A DNA stretch of 10,448 bases, from contig PJAB01002111.1 of assembly GCA_002887195.1 (NCBI GenBank), forward strand, positions 1 through 10,448. Direction: 5' to 3'. This DNA comes from Chrysochromulina parva (lineage: Eukaryota > Haptophyta > Prymnesiales > Chrysochromulinaceae). Positions 1 through 7,917 of the stretch are shown in pieces; position 1 is the stretch's first letter, and every line of letters starts with the position of its first letter. Position numbers and translations under genes: made by a program. The notes below the pieces were generated by a model. The model worked only from the letters and a program-made list of their open reading frames with translations. It was not told where the DNA came from and did not search any database.

Positions 1-209
1 CCCAATACCCCAAACGGCAGGGAGAACTCTCCCCGCATATCCCTTCCCCCTGGCCGGGCGACTGTCTGTCTCTCTTCACACGTTGGTTCACGGCCGCTTA
101 ACCGTTGGGGTCAAGCGGCAAAGAACAATTCACGCCAATCGACTGCAGACCGACACAGCCCACGCTCCTTCCCCGAGTGCAGTGAGGAGCTGAACTGGCA
201 GAGCTGAAC
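1..209 (+). promoter_or_regulatory. Upstream region and probable 5' UTR of the SFT2-like gene
   Basis: No coding sequence is visible on the + strand here. The stretch is moderately GC-rich with C-runs and no clear TATA box. The ATG at 210 lies in a good eukaryotic context (AACATGG: A at -3, G at +4), so the last part is probably 5' UTR. A long antisense open frame (98-652) runs through it, but it mirrors the downstream gene and has no coding character of its own. The transcription start cannot be placed from sequence alone. Confidence 0.35.
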
Positions 210-1409
210 ATGGACAGCTTCAAGGGTAAGCTGAGCGCCGGCCTCGCGAGCGCACGGTCCACGATGGAGGAGGCTCGTACCAAGGGCATGACCAAGCTAG
301 TAGAGGAGAAGGTTGCTAGTAGCGGCTTGAGCGAGGGCGTGGCCAAGTTCAAGGAGAAGGCAGCGCTCGAGCTCGAAAAGGTCTCTGAGAAGAAGGCGGC
401 CTTGAGCAACTCGTTGCACATGCTGGGCAGCTCGTTGCCCAAGGGACTCACGCGCGTGGAATTGGCCGAGCCGGAGATCGGGAGCGAGGCGCCCTCGAGC
501 GACGGCGAGTCGCCCACTTGCGATCGGGATCGCCTCTTGAGCGATAGCGACCCACGAAGCCCCTTCCGGTCGGGCCTGGGTAAGCTCGGCAGCTTCACCG
601 AGAACCTTGGCGTGTCCAAGCTAGTAGAGCTGAAGTCAGTGGCGCAGGCCAAAGTCAGTGGCTCGCTCGAGAAGGTTCGCGATTTGGGCCTTGAGAAGGC
701 GCAGAAGGCGCGCGACCTGGCCTCGAACGGAGTGGAGAAGGTGCAGGCCGCAGGTCAGAAGGCACGCGATCTGGGCTCGAGCGGAGTGGAGAAGCTCAAG
801 ACCACAGCGGCGACGGCCAAGGAGCGATGCGGCGAGGCGGCTGCTGCGGCCTCGATGATGACTGGCGTGAACCTTGGTGGTCTCGGCGCTGCGAAGGAGG
901 AGCAGGATAGCGGACTCGTGCGCGTATGCAAGTGCTGCCCAGCCCTGAGCCTCAAGCAACGTATCATCGGCGCCTTCACTTGCCTCGCCATCGGCTGCCT
1001 GCTTTCGCTGGGCTCGCTCATGTCCATCGCAAAGCTGCTCATGGGCAACCCGATCCCTTTCGCGTTCAAGTATACGCTCGGCAATTTGCTCTCGCTTGGC
1101 GCAACATCCTTTCTTGTTGGGCCTACCCGCCAGCTGAAACAAATGATGGAGCCCTCGCGCCGCCTTGCGTCGATCGCGTACTTTGGAACGCTCATTGGAA
1201 CGCTCGTGTGCATCTTCGTCCTGCACTCGGGGCTGCTCTCGCTCGTCTTCATCCTCCTCCAATTCTTTGCGCTGACTTGGTACATTTTGTCCTACATTCC
1301 GTATGGGCAAACTGCTGCCATCGCCATTCTTCGGAGGCTCCTTCGGCGTGCGGGGCTTTCTGGCAAATCGAGTTCCGCGCATTCGGCAAACCCGATGTCA
1401 CCTGTCTAG
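210..1409 (+). CDS. SFT2: SFT2-like vesicle transport membrane protein with long N-terminal extension
   Basis: This encodes 399 residues in one exon. The C-terminal part (about 235-382) matches the Got1/Sft2 family: a hydrophobic bundle with helices near 251-274, 283-304, 318-338 and 340-363. It carries the family-like strings YTLGNLLSLG (288-297), FLVGPTRQLK (301-310) and LTWYILSYIPYG (355-366). Family members are small Golgi/early-endosome membrane proteins linked to endosome-to-Golgi vesicle fusion. Usual length is about 160-220 residues, so the first ~240 residues are extra. That extension is hydrophilic, rich in Lys, Glu, Ala, Ser and Gly, and predicted amphipathic-helical, with repeated KARDL/GVEK and KLVE segments and an acidic Ser-rich patch (about 85-118). 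A CKCC cluster (240-243) sits just before the first helix and could be palmitoylated (inference). The start is chosen for its Kozak context. The SFT2 assignment is firm; the role of the extension is unknown. Confidence 0.86.
   Translation: MDSFKGKLSAGLASARSTMEEARTKGMTKLVEEKVASSGLSEGVAKFKEKAALELEKVSEKKAALSNSLHMLGSSLPKGLTRVELAEPEIGSEAPSSDGESPTCDRDRLLSDSDPRSPFRSGLGKLGSFTENLGVSKLVELKSVAQAKVSGSLEKVRDLGLEKAQKARDLASNGVEKVQAAGQKARDLGSSGVEKLKTTAATAKERCGEAAAAASMMTGVNLGGLGAAKEEQDSGLVRVCKCCPALSLKQRIIGAFTCLAIGCLLSLGSLMSIAKLLMGNPIPFAFKYTLGNLLSLGATSFLVGPTRQLKQMMEPSRRLASIAYFGTLIGTLVCIFVLHSGLLSLVFILLQFFALTWYILSYIPYGQTAAIAILRRLLRRAGLSGKSSSAHSANPMSPV
705..812 (+). repeat. 54-bp in-frame tandem repeat (18-residue unit) in the SFT2-like gene
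   Basis: Two adjacent 54-bp copies (705-758 and 759-812) encode 18-residue units that begin KARDL, with GVEK in the middle. A diverged, shorter relative (KVRDLGLEK) precedes them at residues 155-163. Eighteen residues is five helical turns, so copies would stack the same face on an amphipathic helix. Similarity is visible at DNA level (aaggcgcgcgacctggcctc against aaggcacgcgatctgggctc), which points to fairly recent duplication. Confidence 0.8.
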
Positions 1410-1898
1410 AGGAGCCTTGTAGCCCAAAGTGGAGAAGCCAGGGGTACTTATCGGGTGGTGACGGACCATTATTCACGGTATGGTAGTTGGCCACCGCGGG
1501 TACACATACGGTCTGCAGTTGTATTCAGTTGTATTCACAAGGAACTAGCCCCCCCTTGGAGAGAACCCACACGCAGCAGACACCCGCTCGAATCCCGCTT
1601 TCCCGCCCCGGGGGGTGCGGGTGGGAAGTTTCGTTTTTTTGCTGTGGCGGTGTTGGATCGAGTTCGACGTCGCGTGGTCACCGCAAACTCGAGACTATGG
1701 GGAGCGAGAGCTGGCGGTGGGGAGCTGTCTCCGCTGCGGCGCTGCGAGCCGACACATCACGTCTTTATGTCGTTTGTGTGCTGAGATTGTGGTTTCGAGA
1801 TTGGGCATTGCAGCATCAGCCGGACCCACGCCGAATCGTCACGCGCAATGAAGCTACGACGAACCGATCTGCAGCCGGCCAGCACAACGGCCTTCCCT
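1410..1898. other. Convergent intergenic region (3' UTRs of the SFT2-like and glycosyltransferase genes)
   Basis: About 490 bases without a convincing gene. Short open frames exist on the + strand but have no domain-like character. It contains a perfect 10-bp tandem duplication CAGTTGTATT at 1516-1535, a C/G block around 1604-1624 (CCCCGGGGGGTGCGGGTGGG) and a T-run (1634-1640). No canonical AATAAA signal is seen. The two flanking genes point at each other, so both transcripts probably end here. Confidence 0.5.
1516..1535. repeat. 10-bp direct tandem repeat (CAGTTGTATT x2)
   Basis: Two perfect adjacent copies of CAGTTGTATT downstream of the SFT2-like stop codon. Short and probably neutral, but exact. 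Confidence 0.7.
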
Positions 1899-4690
1899 TC
1901 ATGGCCGACTGAATATTCCGCACGCTGGCGGCTGTGGATAATTCAGTCGGCTTTCCGCTTTCTGAGCGAACGGCCAGAAGGACTTCGACATTGGAGCGGG
2001 CAAGGATTGTGGCGGCAGATGGACCATAAGACATCCAGTATCGCCTTCATCATTCATGCTGTAATGCGACCAGCCGAACGGCAGGGGCTCTGCCAGCACA
2101 AGAGGCTCCGACCGATTGTAGAACCGACGTTCCGACCGCTTGCCACTCGACTGGTTGAGCCAGCGCGCGCCGATGGTCGCCTTATGCGGTAGCTCCAACA
2201 CCGCCCGCGCCATCCATTCCTGCTGGTCCGTGTTCGTCTTCGCGCTCTGGCAGTCACCGTAGATCCGGATGCCCCTGCCGTATGCGACCGCGACCGGTGA
2301 GAAGCACATGCGGTGGGCAGCGGGTGCGGCATGTGCGATCGGGATGGCAGGCCGCACGCCGCCTGCAAGCGCGAGGCGCACCGCGTGTACTTCAGGCCAA
2401 AGTCTCCCGCGAAGTAAATGTCAAAGCCCGTCTGATCTTGAACCATGGCGCCGACGATCGCACCTCGATTGCAGAGCTCATTGCGAAAGAACGATCCGTG
2501 GATGAGATGGTCGCCTTCGCCGGTAGGCTCATTCATGTTCAACAGGATGGCCTTGTTGATGAAGACAAACGGTTTGAGCGTCATGTGCCTCTCCACTTCG
2601 TCAAAGAAGCTCCGAACCGTTTTAGGGCCGTACAATTCTCCGAGGTACACGATCTTTTGACGCGGCGGGGGCTTTGCCTCCGAGGGCAGCTTGCTGCGCC
2701 GCTGGACGATCATGACGAAGCCGGTGCCGTGGTAGGTCTCCGCCCTCTTGCCCGTCCTCTCGTTTGGCCGGCGCAGCATCGTCACCTCAAGTAGGTCCAT
2801 GTCAAGGAGCCGTATGAGCATCAGCATCGACGGGAAGACACCAATCCCCTTTGCGAAATAGCGCCCCTCCATCCACGCGGACATGGCGGAGCGGAAGCCT
2901 AGGCACATGAGGTGCCGGTAATAGTTGGCTGCGGACTCGACCATTATGTGGGTGCACTCGGCGTCGCGCAGGCAGCGGCGCGTCTCCGCGAACAGGTCCG
3001 CCGGGTCGTCAGTCTCCGCGTTCGGTGAGTAAGCCACGTGGTACGCCGAGAGGACGTGGACTGGGGCTGAGGGGAAGAGACCGTATGAGTTGAGCAGATC
3101 CACGCCGGCGTAGGGGTAGAGGACGTCAATGCTCTGCGGCAGACCATGCGAGCGACTCCACGCCGACATCCGCTCCATCCGCTCCACCAGTGAGACGCGG
3201 TAGCAGCAGTGCAGTGGGTCCGTGACGGCGGCACAACCTCGACGTCCCCGCTGGGGGACCCGCTGCGGGTACTCGCGTGCTGCGGCAATTTCGTCCCAGC
3301 CCTTGGCGTTCACCAACTGCTTGAGGAGCTCGAGGTCCTCGCTGCTTAGCAGCTGCGCCTGATTCGCCGTGATCGGCGCCCGGGGGGTACTTCTTGACGG
3401 AAACGTCTGCGGAAAGTTCTTGTTCGACGAGTGTCCAAAGGTCAGCCCGAGCTCTTCGACGATGCGCACCGTCGCCGGCTTTGGCGGAATGGGCGCAGTT
3501 GTTGTCGCAATCGCCGCGGTCGGCTGGGCGTGATGGGGTGCGCGGGATCCCTTGTCCAACAGCCCGCGATCCAGTAAGCCGCGCATCGCGGATGCGCACC
3601 GAGACGGCCACTCATCCGCCACCTCCCTCACAATAGCTGCTCCTCCAACCCCGAGCGGACGTGTGACGAGCCTCCCCTCCCCATCGACTGTCACCCGATC
3701 ACCGGGCACTTGGAAGCCGTGGAAGCACGCACCCGAAGGTTGCGTGTGGCCATTCTTCACGGACGCCTTCTTCTTGGTCATCAAGAGGGTGTCGTCGATG
3801 CTCGATAGCCGTCGTCGACGATCATGCGACCGAGAGCCGCTACCGTAGAGCTCTTTATGTTGGGTCTCGCACGCCGCGTGCCGGTCGGGAAAGCGCTTCT
3901 GGATGACTTGCTTCTCACTCTCGCCCACCGCGCAGTGAGCGAGCTTGCTCCATTCAGCCTCCACATTCACTGCACGGTACTGGCCGGAGCTTGCCAGCGC
4001 GTACTGCACGCGAGCGAGCACCTGGTCGATCGAGCACTCGCGCCGCCAGTTGCGCGTCAGACCAAAGGACTTGAGCAGCACTGGCAGCGTGGCCATCCGC
4101 ACGAGATAGCCGCTCACGAGCAGGTTGGGGCTCTTGACGATCGCGTCAGCGGGGGATCGCCCGGCAGTCCAAGCGGGCCAGTCCTGTGAGCCGCTCACTC
4201 GCTTGACCGCTGAGGCCTCTTTGCTCGTTGCCTGCCCGGACTCTTCGCCCCATGCCCGAACCACAGCCAGGTTGACAAAGTCGACATTGGTATTCGACGC
4301 AGTGAACACGCTCCGTTGGACCCACTCCGCGAAGCCTGGCAAGAGCACAACGTCGTCCGCAAGCACCATCAGCCAGGAGCACTTTGGCCGCCTGCGATCG
4401 AAGCGGTGGAGCAGGTTGAGATGCGCCAGGCTGCTGCCAATGGTTCCAAACCAGCGCGTCGACACATTTCCGGAGGCAGCGTAGTCGGGTGGCACCATGC
4501 AGCTCTGAGCGGCATCGCCAACCACCTGCTCGATCGTCTCTGCGCTGAGCACGATGCCCGGTGACACGGAGATGCGCTCGGAGATCCCTTCGGAACCGAG
4601 CTGGGAAATGACCGAGGCACGATGCGTGTGCGAGCTTTGCATCGACAGGATGGTCGTACACACGTCACTCCAGTCGAATCGCGTTGACAT
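1899..4690 (-). CDS. Two-domain protein: GT25-like glycosyltransferase plus YPYAGVDLL-type domain, frame broken near the 3' end
   Basis: The first in-frame ATG is at 4690 (MSTRFDW). From there about 769 residues are continuous, then coding character switches frame near 2384-2350 and ends at the TGA at 1899-1901. Residues 1-283 resemble GT25 glycosyltransferases: WFGTIGSSLAHLNLL (80-94), then LMVLADDVVLLPGF (107-120), where ADD would replace the usual EDD metal-binding acidic motif, then SGYLVRM (193-199) and CSIDQVL (219-225), matching the GT25 GY...IDxxL pattern. Residues 284-445 are a polar linker rich in Pro, Ala and Thr. The second domain (about 446-769 and beyond) has VLYPYAGVDLLNSYGLFP (523-540), GIGVFPSMLMLIRLLD (615-630) and MVQDQTGFDIYF (749-760). 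It loosely recalls uncharacterised proteins with a YPFSGxDFLY motif; I cannot name its function. The frame stays open upstream of 4690 to a stop near 4882, and a gatCAG acceptor-like site lies there, so an N-terminal exon (possibly a signal anchor) may be missing. No signal peptide is seen from the chosen ATG. Acceptor sugar unknown. Confidence 0.68.
1904..1951. repeat. 11-bp perfect inverted repeat (stem-loop) at the glycosyltransferase 3' end
   Basis: GCCGACTGAAT (1904-1914) and ATTCAGTCGGC (1941-1951) are exact reverse complements around a 26-nt loop. The - strand transcript would form a stem just before the TGA at 1899-1901. It lies in the poorly protein-like tail of the frame-shifted 3' part. 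It could be a transcript-end structure, a remnant of a small inverted-repeat element, or chance. Confidence 0.55.
2350..2386 (-). other. Frame break in the glycosyltransferase fusion gene
   Basis: On the - strand, codons reading GDFGLKYTR end at about 2382. In the same frame the sequence then becomes Arg/Ser/Thr-rich and unlike its upstream part. A second frame (offset by +2 or -1) is open from here to 1899 and has the better protein character (GRGIRIYGDCQSAK, QQEWMARAVLELPHKA). No GT-AG pair at the junction gives the needed length (2 mod 3); the CTTGCAG here would only pair with implausibly short or wrong-phase donors. A single-base indel (real or from sequencing/assembly) is therefore more likely than an intron. 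Confidence 0.6.
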
Positions 4691-5197
4691 GTCTTGAACA
4701 CGGCCCTGCAATAGGGGCACTTGCAAGGGGCACTCACCCACCGCGGTCGCCACAAACGCTGTGCTGTGAAACGCACCGGCTGTCGCGTCTGTCGTGTTAA
4801 CGTTCACAAACGCGCAGCGCACATACTCCGGACCCCCAAGCACGGGGGCCGCAATCCGCTTTCGCTGATCACCACAGTTTTATCGCCACTGAGTTTTGAG
4901 TCTCAGGGTTTAGGTTCCACGTGTTATTGACCGACACTAAGATGACACCCCCCGGTACATCGACTGTAAAAAGACACCGGGTCCGGGGCTCGGGGGGAGC
5001 CGGACACACAGGAAAACGGGTGCCGTTTATTATTCGCCATTCCTTGCCCTGAGCATCATTTACTGCCAGATGAGAGCATGCATGCAATGAAGTGCTGGAA
5101 CTTCTGAGTTCGTTGTGTTGTAAAGTCGGAAACGAAGTTGTTCCTCCTTTGCGACGACGCACTAACCAGTGTCGGACCGCTGAGGGCATCACGCATC
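4691..5197. promoter_or_regulatory. Divergent upstream region between the glycosyltransferase and STPG-repeat genes
   Basis: The two genes start back to back from here. Part of it (about 4691-4880) is open in frame with the - strand gene and may be coding or a missing exon. The remainder is less GC-rich and has no gene. It holds AGGGTTTAGG (4905-4914), a telo-box-like sequence, and a CACGTG palindrome (4918-4923) of the kind bound by bHLH/bZIP factors in plants. Function is inferred from position only. No TATA box stands out. Confidence 0.4.
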
Positions 5198-6413
5198 ATG
5201 GTGCCAGTGAGCATAGTGGGCGGCACGCGCTCGACTTTCGGGACGCAGAGCCGCGGTGGGTGGAAGAGCAGCCCCATCTACGGCTTCGGCTCCGGCACCC
5301 GCGAAGGCCGGGACAAGGTCTTCATATCGCAGGAGCACGCCAAACTGTGTGTCGACAAGAATGCGTCGCCAGGCCCGGCAGTCTACAAGCATAGGGCGGC
5401 GGTCGGTCCGCAAGTGGACGGTGCCAAGGCCTCGGCGCCGCTATGGGCCTTTGGCACCGCTGACCGTTGGCTCAAGCCGAGCAAGGATGGCGCCCCGGGC
5501 CCTGGCGCTTATGCACCCTCGCTGGGTCTTGGCAAGCAGGTGAACAGCGCGAGGGCATCAGCGCCCGTCTACGGCATGGGCTCGGCGACGCGTGAGAACG
5601 TGGCGAAGGTGTATGTGACGGAAGAGCACAACAAGGCGCTGTTCGGCATCAACTCGCCCGGCCCGGCATATGTCGCTCTGACAGATGCGGTGGGCAAACA
5701 GATTCTCAGCAAGAACGAGTCACAGCCCGGCTGGGTGATGGGCAAGTCGGAGCGCTTCACGTACGACCACGTCAAGCGCGCAGCGGGCACACCCTCGCCC
5801 GGCTCTTACGATGTCACGGCGGCGATCGGCCCACAGAACTCGTCCACGAAGCCCTCGACACCACGATTCGGATTTGGCACGAGCACGCGCGAACACGCCG
5901 CCAAGGTGTACATCTCGTCCGAGCATGAGAAGGTGACCGGAGGGCGCGACGCTCCTGGGCCGGGCGCCTACCCGATCGGCAGCATGACCGGCGCCCAAAT
6001 CCGATCATCGAACAATGGGGTGCGTGCTGATCCTCCGCTGCCACATCGCCGTTACATTGCCTGTGGCTGCTATAATTGGCTGCTCTACTGGCTGCTTTAC
6101 TGGCTGCTCTACTGGCGCTGCTATACTGGCTGCGTCCCCGCGTTCTTCCCTGCCCCTACCCTGCCCCCTCGCCGCGGCGCGCGATCGTGCGCTCGCCCGA
6201 CCCTAGCTTGTTCTAGACCTGACCTTGTTCTAGACCTGAGGCTAGACCCGAGCTACCGGTACGACTCCTCGCACTGCCTGCTCACCACCTGCCCCTCGCT
6301 TGCTGCTCCCGCAGGCCACCTCCGCCTCGTGGGGCTTCGGCACCTCCGAGCGGTTTTCGGGGAATAAGAGTACGTCGAGCTCCGCACCCGGACCAGGCGC
6401 CTACGTCGTCTGA
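5198..6413 (+). CDS. STPG (SHIPPO) repeat protein, probable axonemal/flagellar component, two exons
   Basis: Exon 1 is 5198-6019 (274 codons from MVPVSIVGG) and exon 2 is 6315-6413 (32 codons plus TGA), giving 306 residues. It contains six Pro-Gly motifs: SPGPAVY (57-63), APGPGAY (99-105), SPGPAYV (153-159), SPGSY (200-204), APGPGAY (252-258) and, after splicing, APGPGAY (298-304). These are sperm-tail PG-rich repeats as in ODF3/CIMAP and STPG proteins, which bind inside or along microtubules of cilia and flagella. Between them two blocks alternate: a long one ending in KVY/FIxxEH (29-47, 126-144, 225-243) and a short WxFGTxxRF/W block (83-91, 179-187, 280-288). The splice is supported because both sides complete the last block and motif exactly, in phase 0. 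Upstream of 5198 the frame is open only through a non-ATG start. It shares the upstream region with the divergent glycosyltransferase gene. Confidence 0.86.
6064..6133. repeat. 12-bp tandem repeat array inside the intron
   Basis: The unit is TGGCTGCTCTAC. Copies at 6077-6088, 6089-6100 (one change) and 6101-6112 are adjacent. A 14-nt variant lies at 6113-6126, with partial copies at 6064-6076 and 6127-6133. The unit length is a multiple of three, so unspliced reading gives a spurious WLLY repeat. Confidence 0.85.
6207..6239. repeat. 17-bp period direct repeat inside the intron
   Basis: CTTGTTCTAGACCTGA occurs at 6207-6222 and again at 6224-6239, followed by a partial copy (GGCTAGACC). It is exact over 16 bases, separated by one base. 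Confidence 0.8.
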
Positions 6414-7057
6414 GCCGCTCGCGAGCCGGGCCCGTGATCGAATCCGAGGGCGCCTTGGCCCCTTGCCGCTGGTGCGGATCGCGTACGTATGCATGGAGGC
6501 TTCATGGAGGCTTCATCGCACAACGCCCTGCTCGTCGCCCCAAGCGCCAAGCCCAAGGATGTCCGTCGTGAATTGAGGGAAAGGGAGGCTCATACAGCGT
6601 GACTCCTGCACAGCCGTTCAGCTGAAAAATTATACCCTTTGGCGCCCCGAGTGTACGTTCGGCCTTCGGCCAGAGCGCCTGATCTGCTGGAAAAGTTGTG
6701 TGTAAGTGTGTTCAGCTACACCGGCCCCCGCGCGTCGCCGCAACGCGGAAGGTCTACTGTACGGCGACTCGGTGTCGTGTGCTGCGTGCCGCATGGCTGC
6801 GTGTCGTCTGTCTCGACGACGACACCGTGATCCGTGCACAGCGCTGTATCTGTAACTTTCTCAGTACTTTTTCACATTGAGAAGCCGCTTCGAAGGCGAG
6901 CTCCAATCGGGAGGACGTCCCGACTGTGAGCATGTAATATCCCTAAACCCTAATTAACGTGCCAAAGGTATCATGGTCTATCGAATGTGAATCAATCACT
7001 TTAATTTTACACTTAAGGGTCGTGCGCGCTGGCGTCGGGCCTCCCCCCCTCTGAGGC
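6414..7057. other. Convergent intergenic region (3' ends of the STPG and methyltransferase-like genes)
   Basis: About 640 bases with no supported gene; short open frames (such as 6639-6830) have no domain character. It contains an 11-bp tandem duplication CATGGAGGCTT (6492-6513), a doubled TTCGGCC (6658-6671), an 8-bp palindrome GGACGTCC (6913-6920) within a small TCGGGA/TCCCGA stem (6907-6923), and CCCTAAACCCTAA (6941-6953). The stretch 6930-7020 is markedly AT-richer than its surroundings. Both neighbouring genes point into it, so it should hold both 3' UTRs. Confidence 0.5.
6941..6953. repeat. Telomere-like CCCTAAACCCTAA motif
   Basis: Nearly two units of the plant-type TTTAGGG telomere repeat on the complementary strand. 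It is too short to be an interstitial telomere array. In plants similar telo-boxes act near promoters, but this one lies between convergent genes. Confidence 0.4.
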
Positions 7058-7801
7058 TTAGTACCAAGCATGAGCAAGCACACCAAGCTTCCGCAGCTCT
7101 GCAAACGTTTTCACTGTCTCGCTGAGGTAAGTGTGCAGTGGAGAAGGATGCCTGGCGTTGCGGTGGAAGCCAGGAACAATGCAAAGCTGTAATGGATCAG
7201 CGCACGCAAGCCGCGAGATTTTCGATGCTGACCGCCAATGTGGCTCCCACAGTAGCACGTCGACGCGTGAGGAAATAGCGCGCTCTTGCATCAGCTGATG
7301 GATGAGGCTAGCTTCGATGACTGGATTGTCAACATCGAGTTTCACGACAACAAAGTCGCGCGGCGCTGCCAGCTCTAGCAGGTGCCGCCATGGATAGCCC
7401 GACTGGTTCTCGTTGTCGGATATGGGAACATTGTAGTAGCTCATCCTTGCCTGAATTTCGACTGGGACAGAAGACCATATCTCCGAACCTGAGTGCGGTG
7501 TTGCTTCCCATGCCAAGATGCGGTCGAACGCGAGTCCAAGCTGTGCGAATCGATCAACGATAAAGGAGGTTCCACTTGCGCCTACTTCTCTCTCTCCAGG
7601 TCCCCCGCCCATCCAGGTCGACGCGCCCATGTCCAAAAGGTACGCATGCGAGCCAGGGTTCAAAGGTGGAAGTACATCCAACCATAGATATGATTGATTC
7701 AGCACTGCACTGAGCGACCTGTCTTCACATGGCACTCTTGGATTGCGCAGTATCCCAACGAGAGGCTCAATTTCAACCTGTGAGCTGCCACAGGTGAACA
7801 T
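7058..7801 (-). CDS. FkbM-like methyltransferase-family protein of marine microalgae
   Basis: From the ATG at 7801 this is 247 residues. Visible landmarks are YLLDMGASTW (54-63, motif-I-like acidic/Gly loop), a Gly-rich insert (65-77), FDRILAWEATPH (92-103, containing the motif-II-type acidic residue), MSYYNVPISD (120-129), DFVVVKLDVDNPVIE (149-163) and DVLLWEPHW (181-189). This order matches, from memory, a family of FkbM-like SAM-dependent methyltransferase-fold proteins frequent in haptophytes and other marine algae, whose substrates are unknown. The usual acidic-His-His ending of the last motif appears as EPHW, so catalytic competence is uncertain. The frame stays open to 7870 via a GTG; no signal peptide or anchor is seen from either start. 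Its 5' end lies only ~50-110 bp from the GC-rich element, which may have displaced an upstream exon or promoter. Confidence 0.68.
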   Translation of the reverse strand: MFTCGSSQVEIEPLVGILRNPRVPCEDRSLSAVLNQSYLWLDVLPPLNPGSHAYLLDMGASTWMGGGPGEREVGASGTSFIVDRFAQLGLAFDRILAWEATPHSGSEIWSSVPVEIQARMSYYNVPISDNENQSGYPWRHLLELAAPRDFVVVKLDVDNPVIEASLIHQLMQERAISSRVDVLLWEPHWRSASKISRLACADPLQLCIVPGFHRNARHPSPLHTYLSETVKTFAELRKLGVLAHAWY

Positions 7802-7917
7802 GCTCGCATCTCTTGGTCTCTGAGGAGCGCCCAGGCGACTGGAGGCCTCACACAGCACCGCCTGCGTCACACAGCCCCACCAGCTCGTGCCCGCCGCAGT
7901 TCACCCCGCTCATGTTC

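Larger units (their letters stand above)
6020..6314 (+). other. Spliceosomal intron of the STPG-repeat gene
   Basis: The 295-nt phase-0 intron has donor GGG|GTGCGTG at 6020 and acceptor CTCCCGCAG|GCC ending at 6314. Without splicing, the frame runs into non-STPG sequence and ends at 6367. With splicing, the missing sixth block and PGPGAY motif are restored and the protein ends at 6411-6413. The intron is pyrimidine-rich (long C/T tracts 6133-6175) and carries two sets of short tandem repeats. Confidence 0.88.

Noticed and set aside
98..1382. Long open frames antisense to the SFT2-like gene (98-652, 636-1382, 755-1285)
   Set aside because: They mirror a well-supported gene, show Arg/Ser-rich composition without domains and arise from its codon bias.
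1600..1640. G-quadruplex near 1610-1624
   Set aside because: Only three separate G-runs of three or more are present, so a standard four-run quadruplex is not supported.
926..1784. Overlapping + strand open frames 926-1486 and 1455-1784
   Set aside because: The first overlaps the transmembrane coding part of the SFT2-like gene in another frame; neither shows motifs.
2269..4564. Multiple + strand open frames opposite the glycosyltransferase fusion gene
   Set aside because: They are reverse complements of a gene with recognisable motifs and contain no domain-like sequence.
6020..6367. Unspliced C-terminal extension of the STPG protein including a WLLY repeat that could look like a membrane segment
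   Set aside because: It is intron sequence: splicing 6020-6314 restores the sixth STPG block and final PGPGAY motif in phase.
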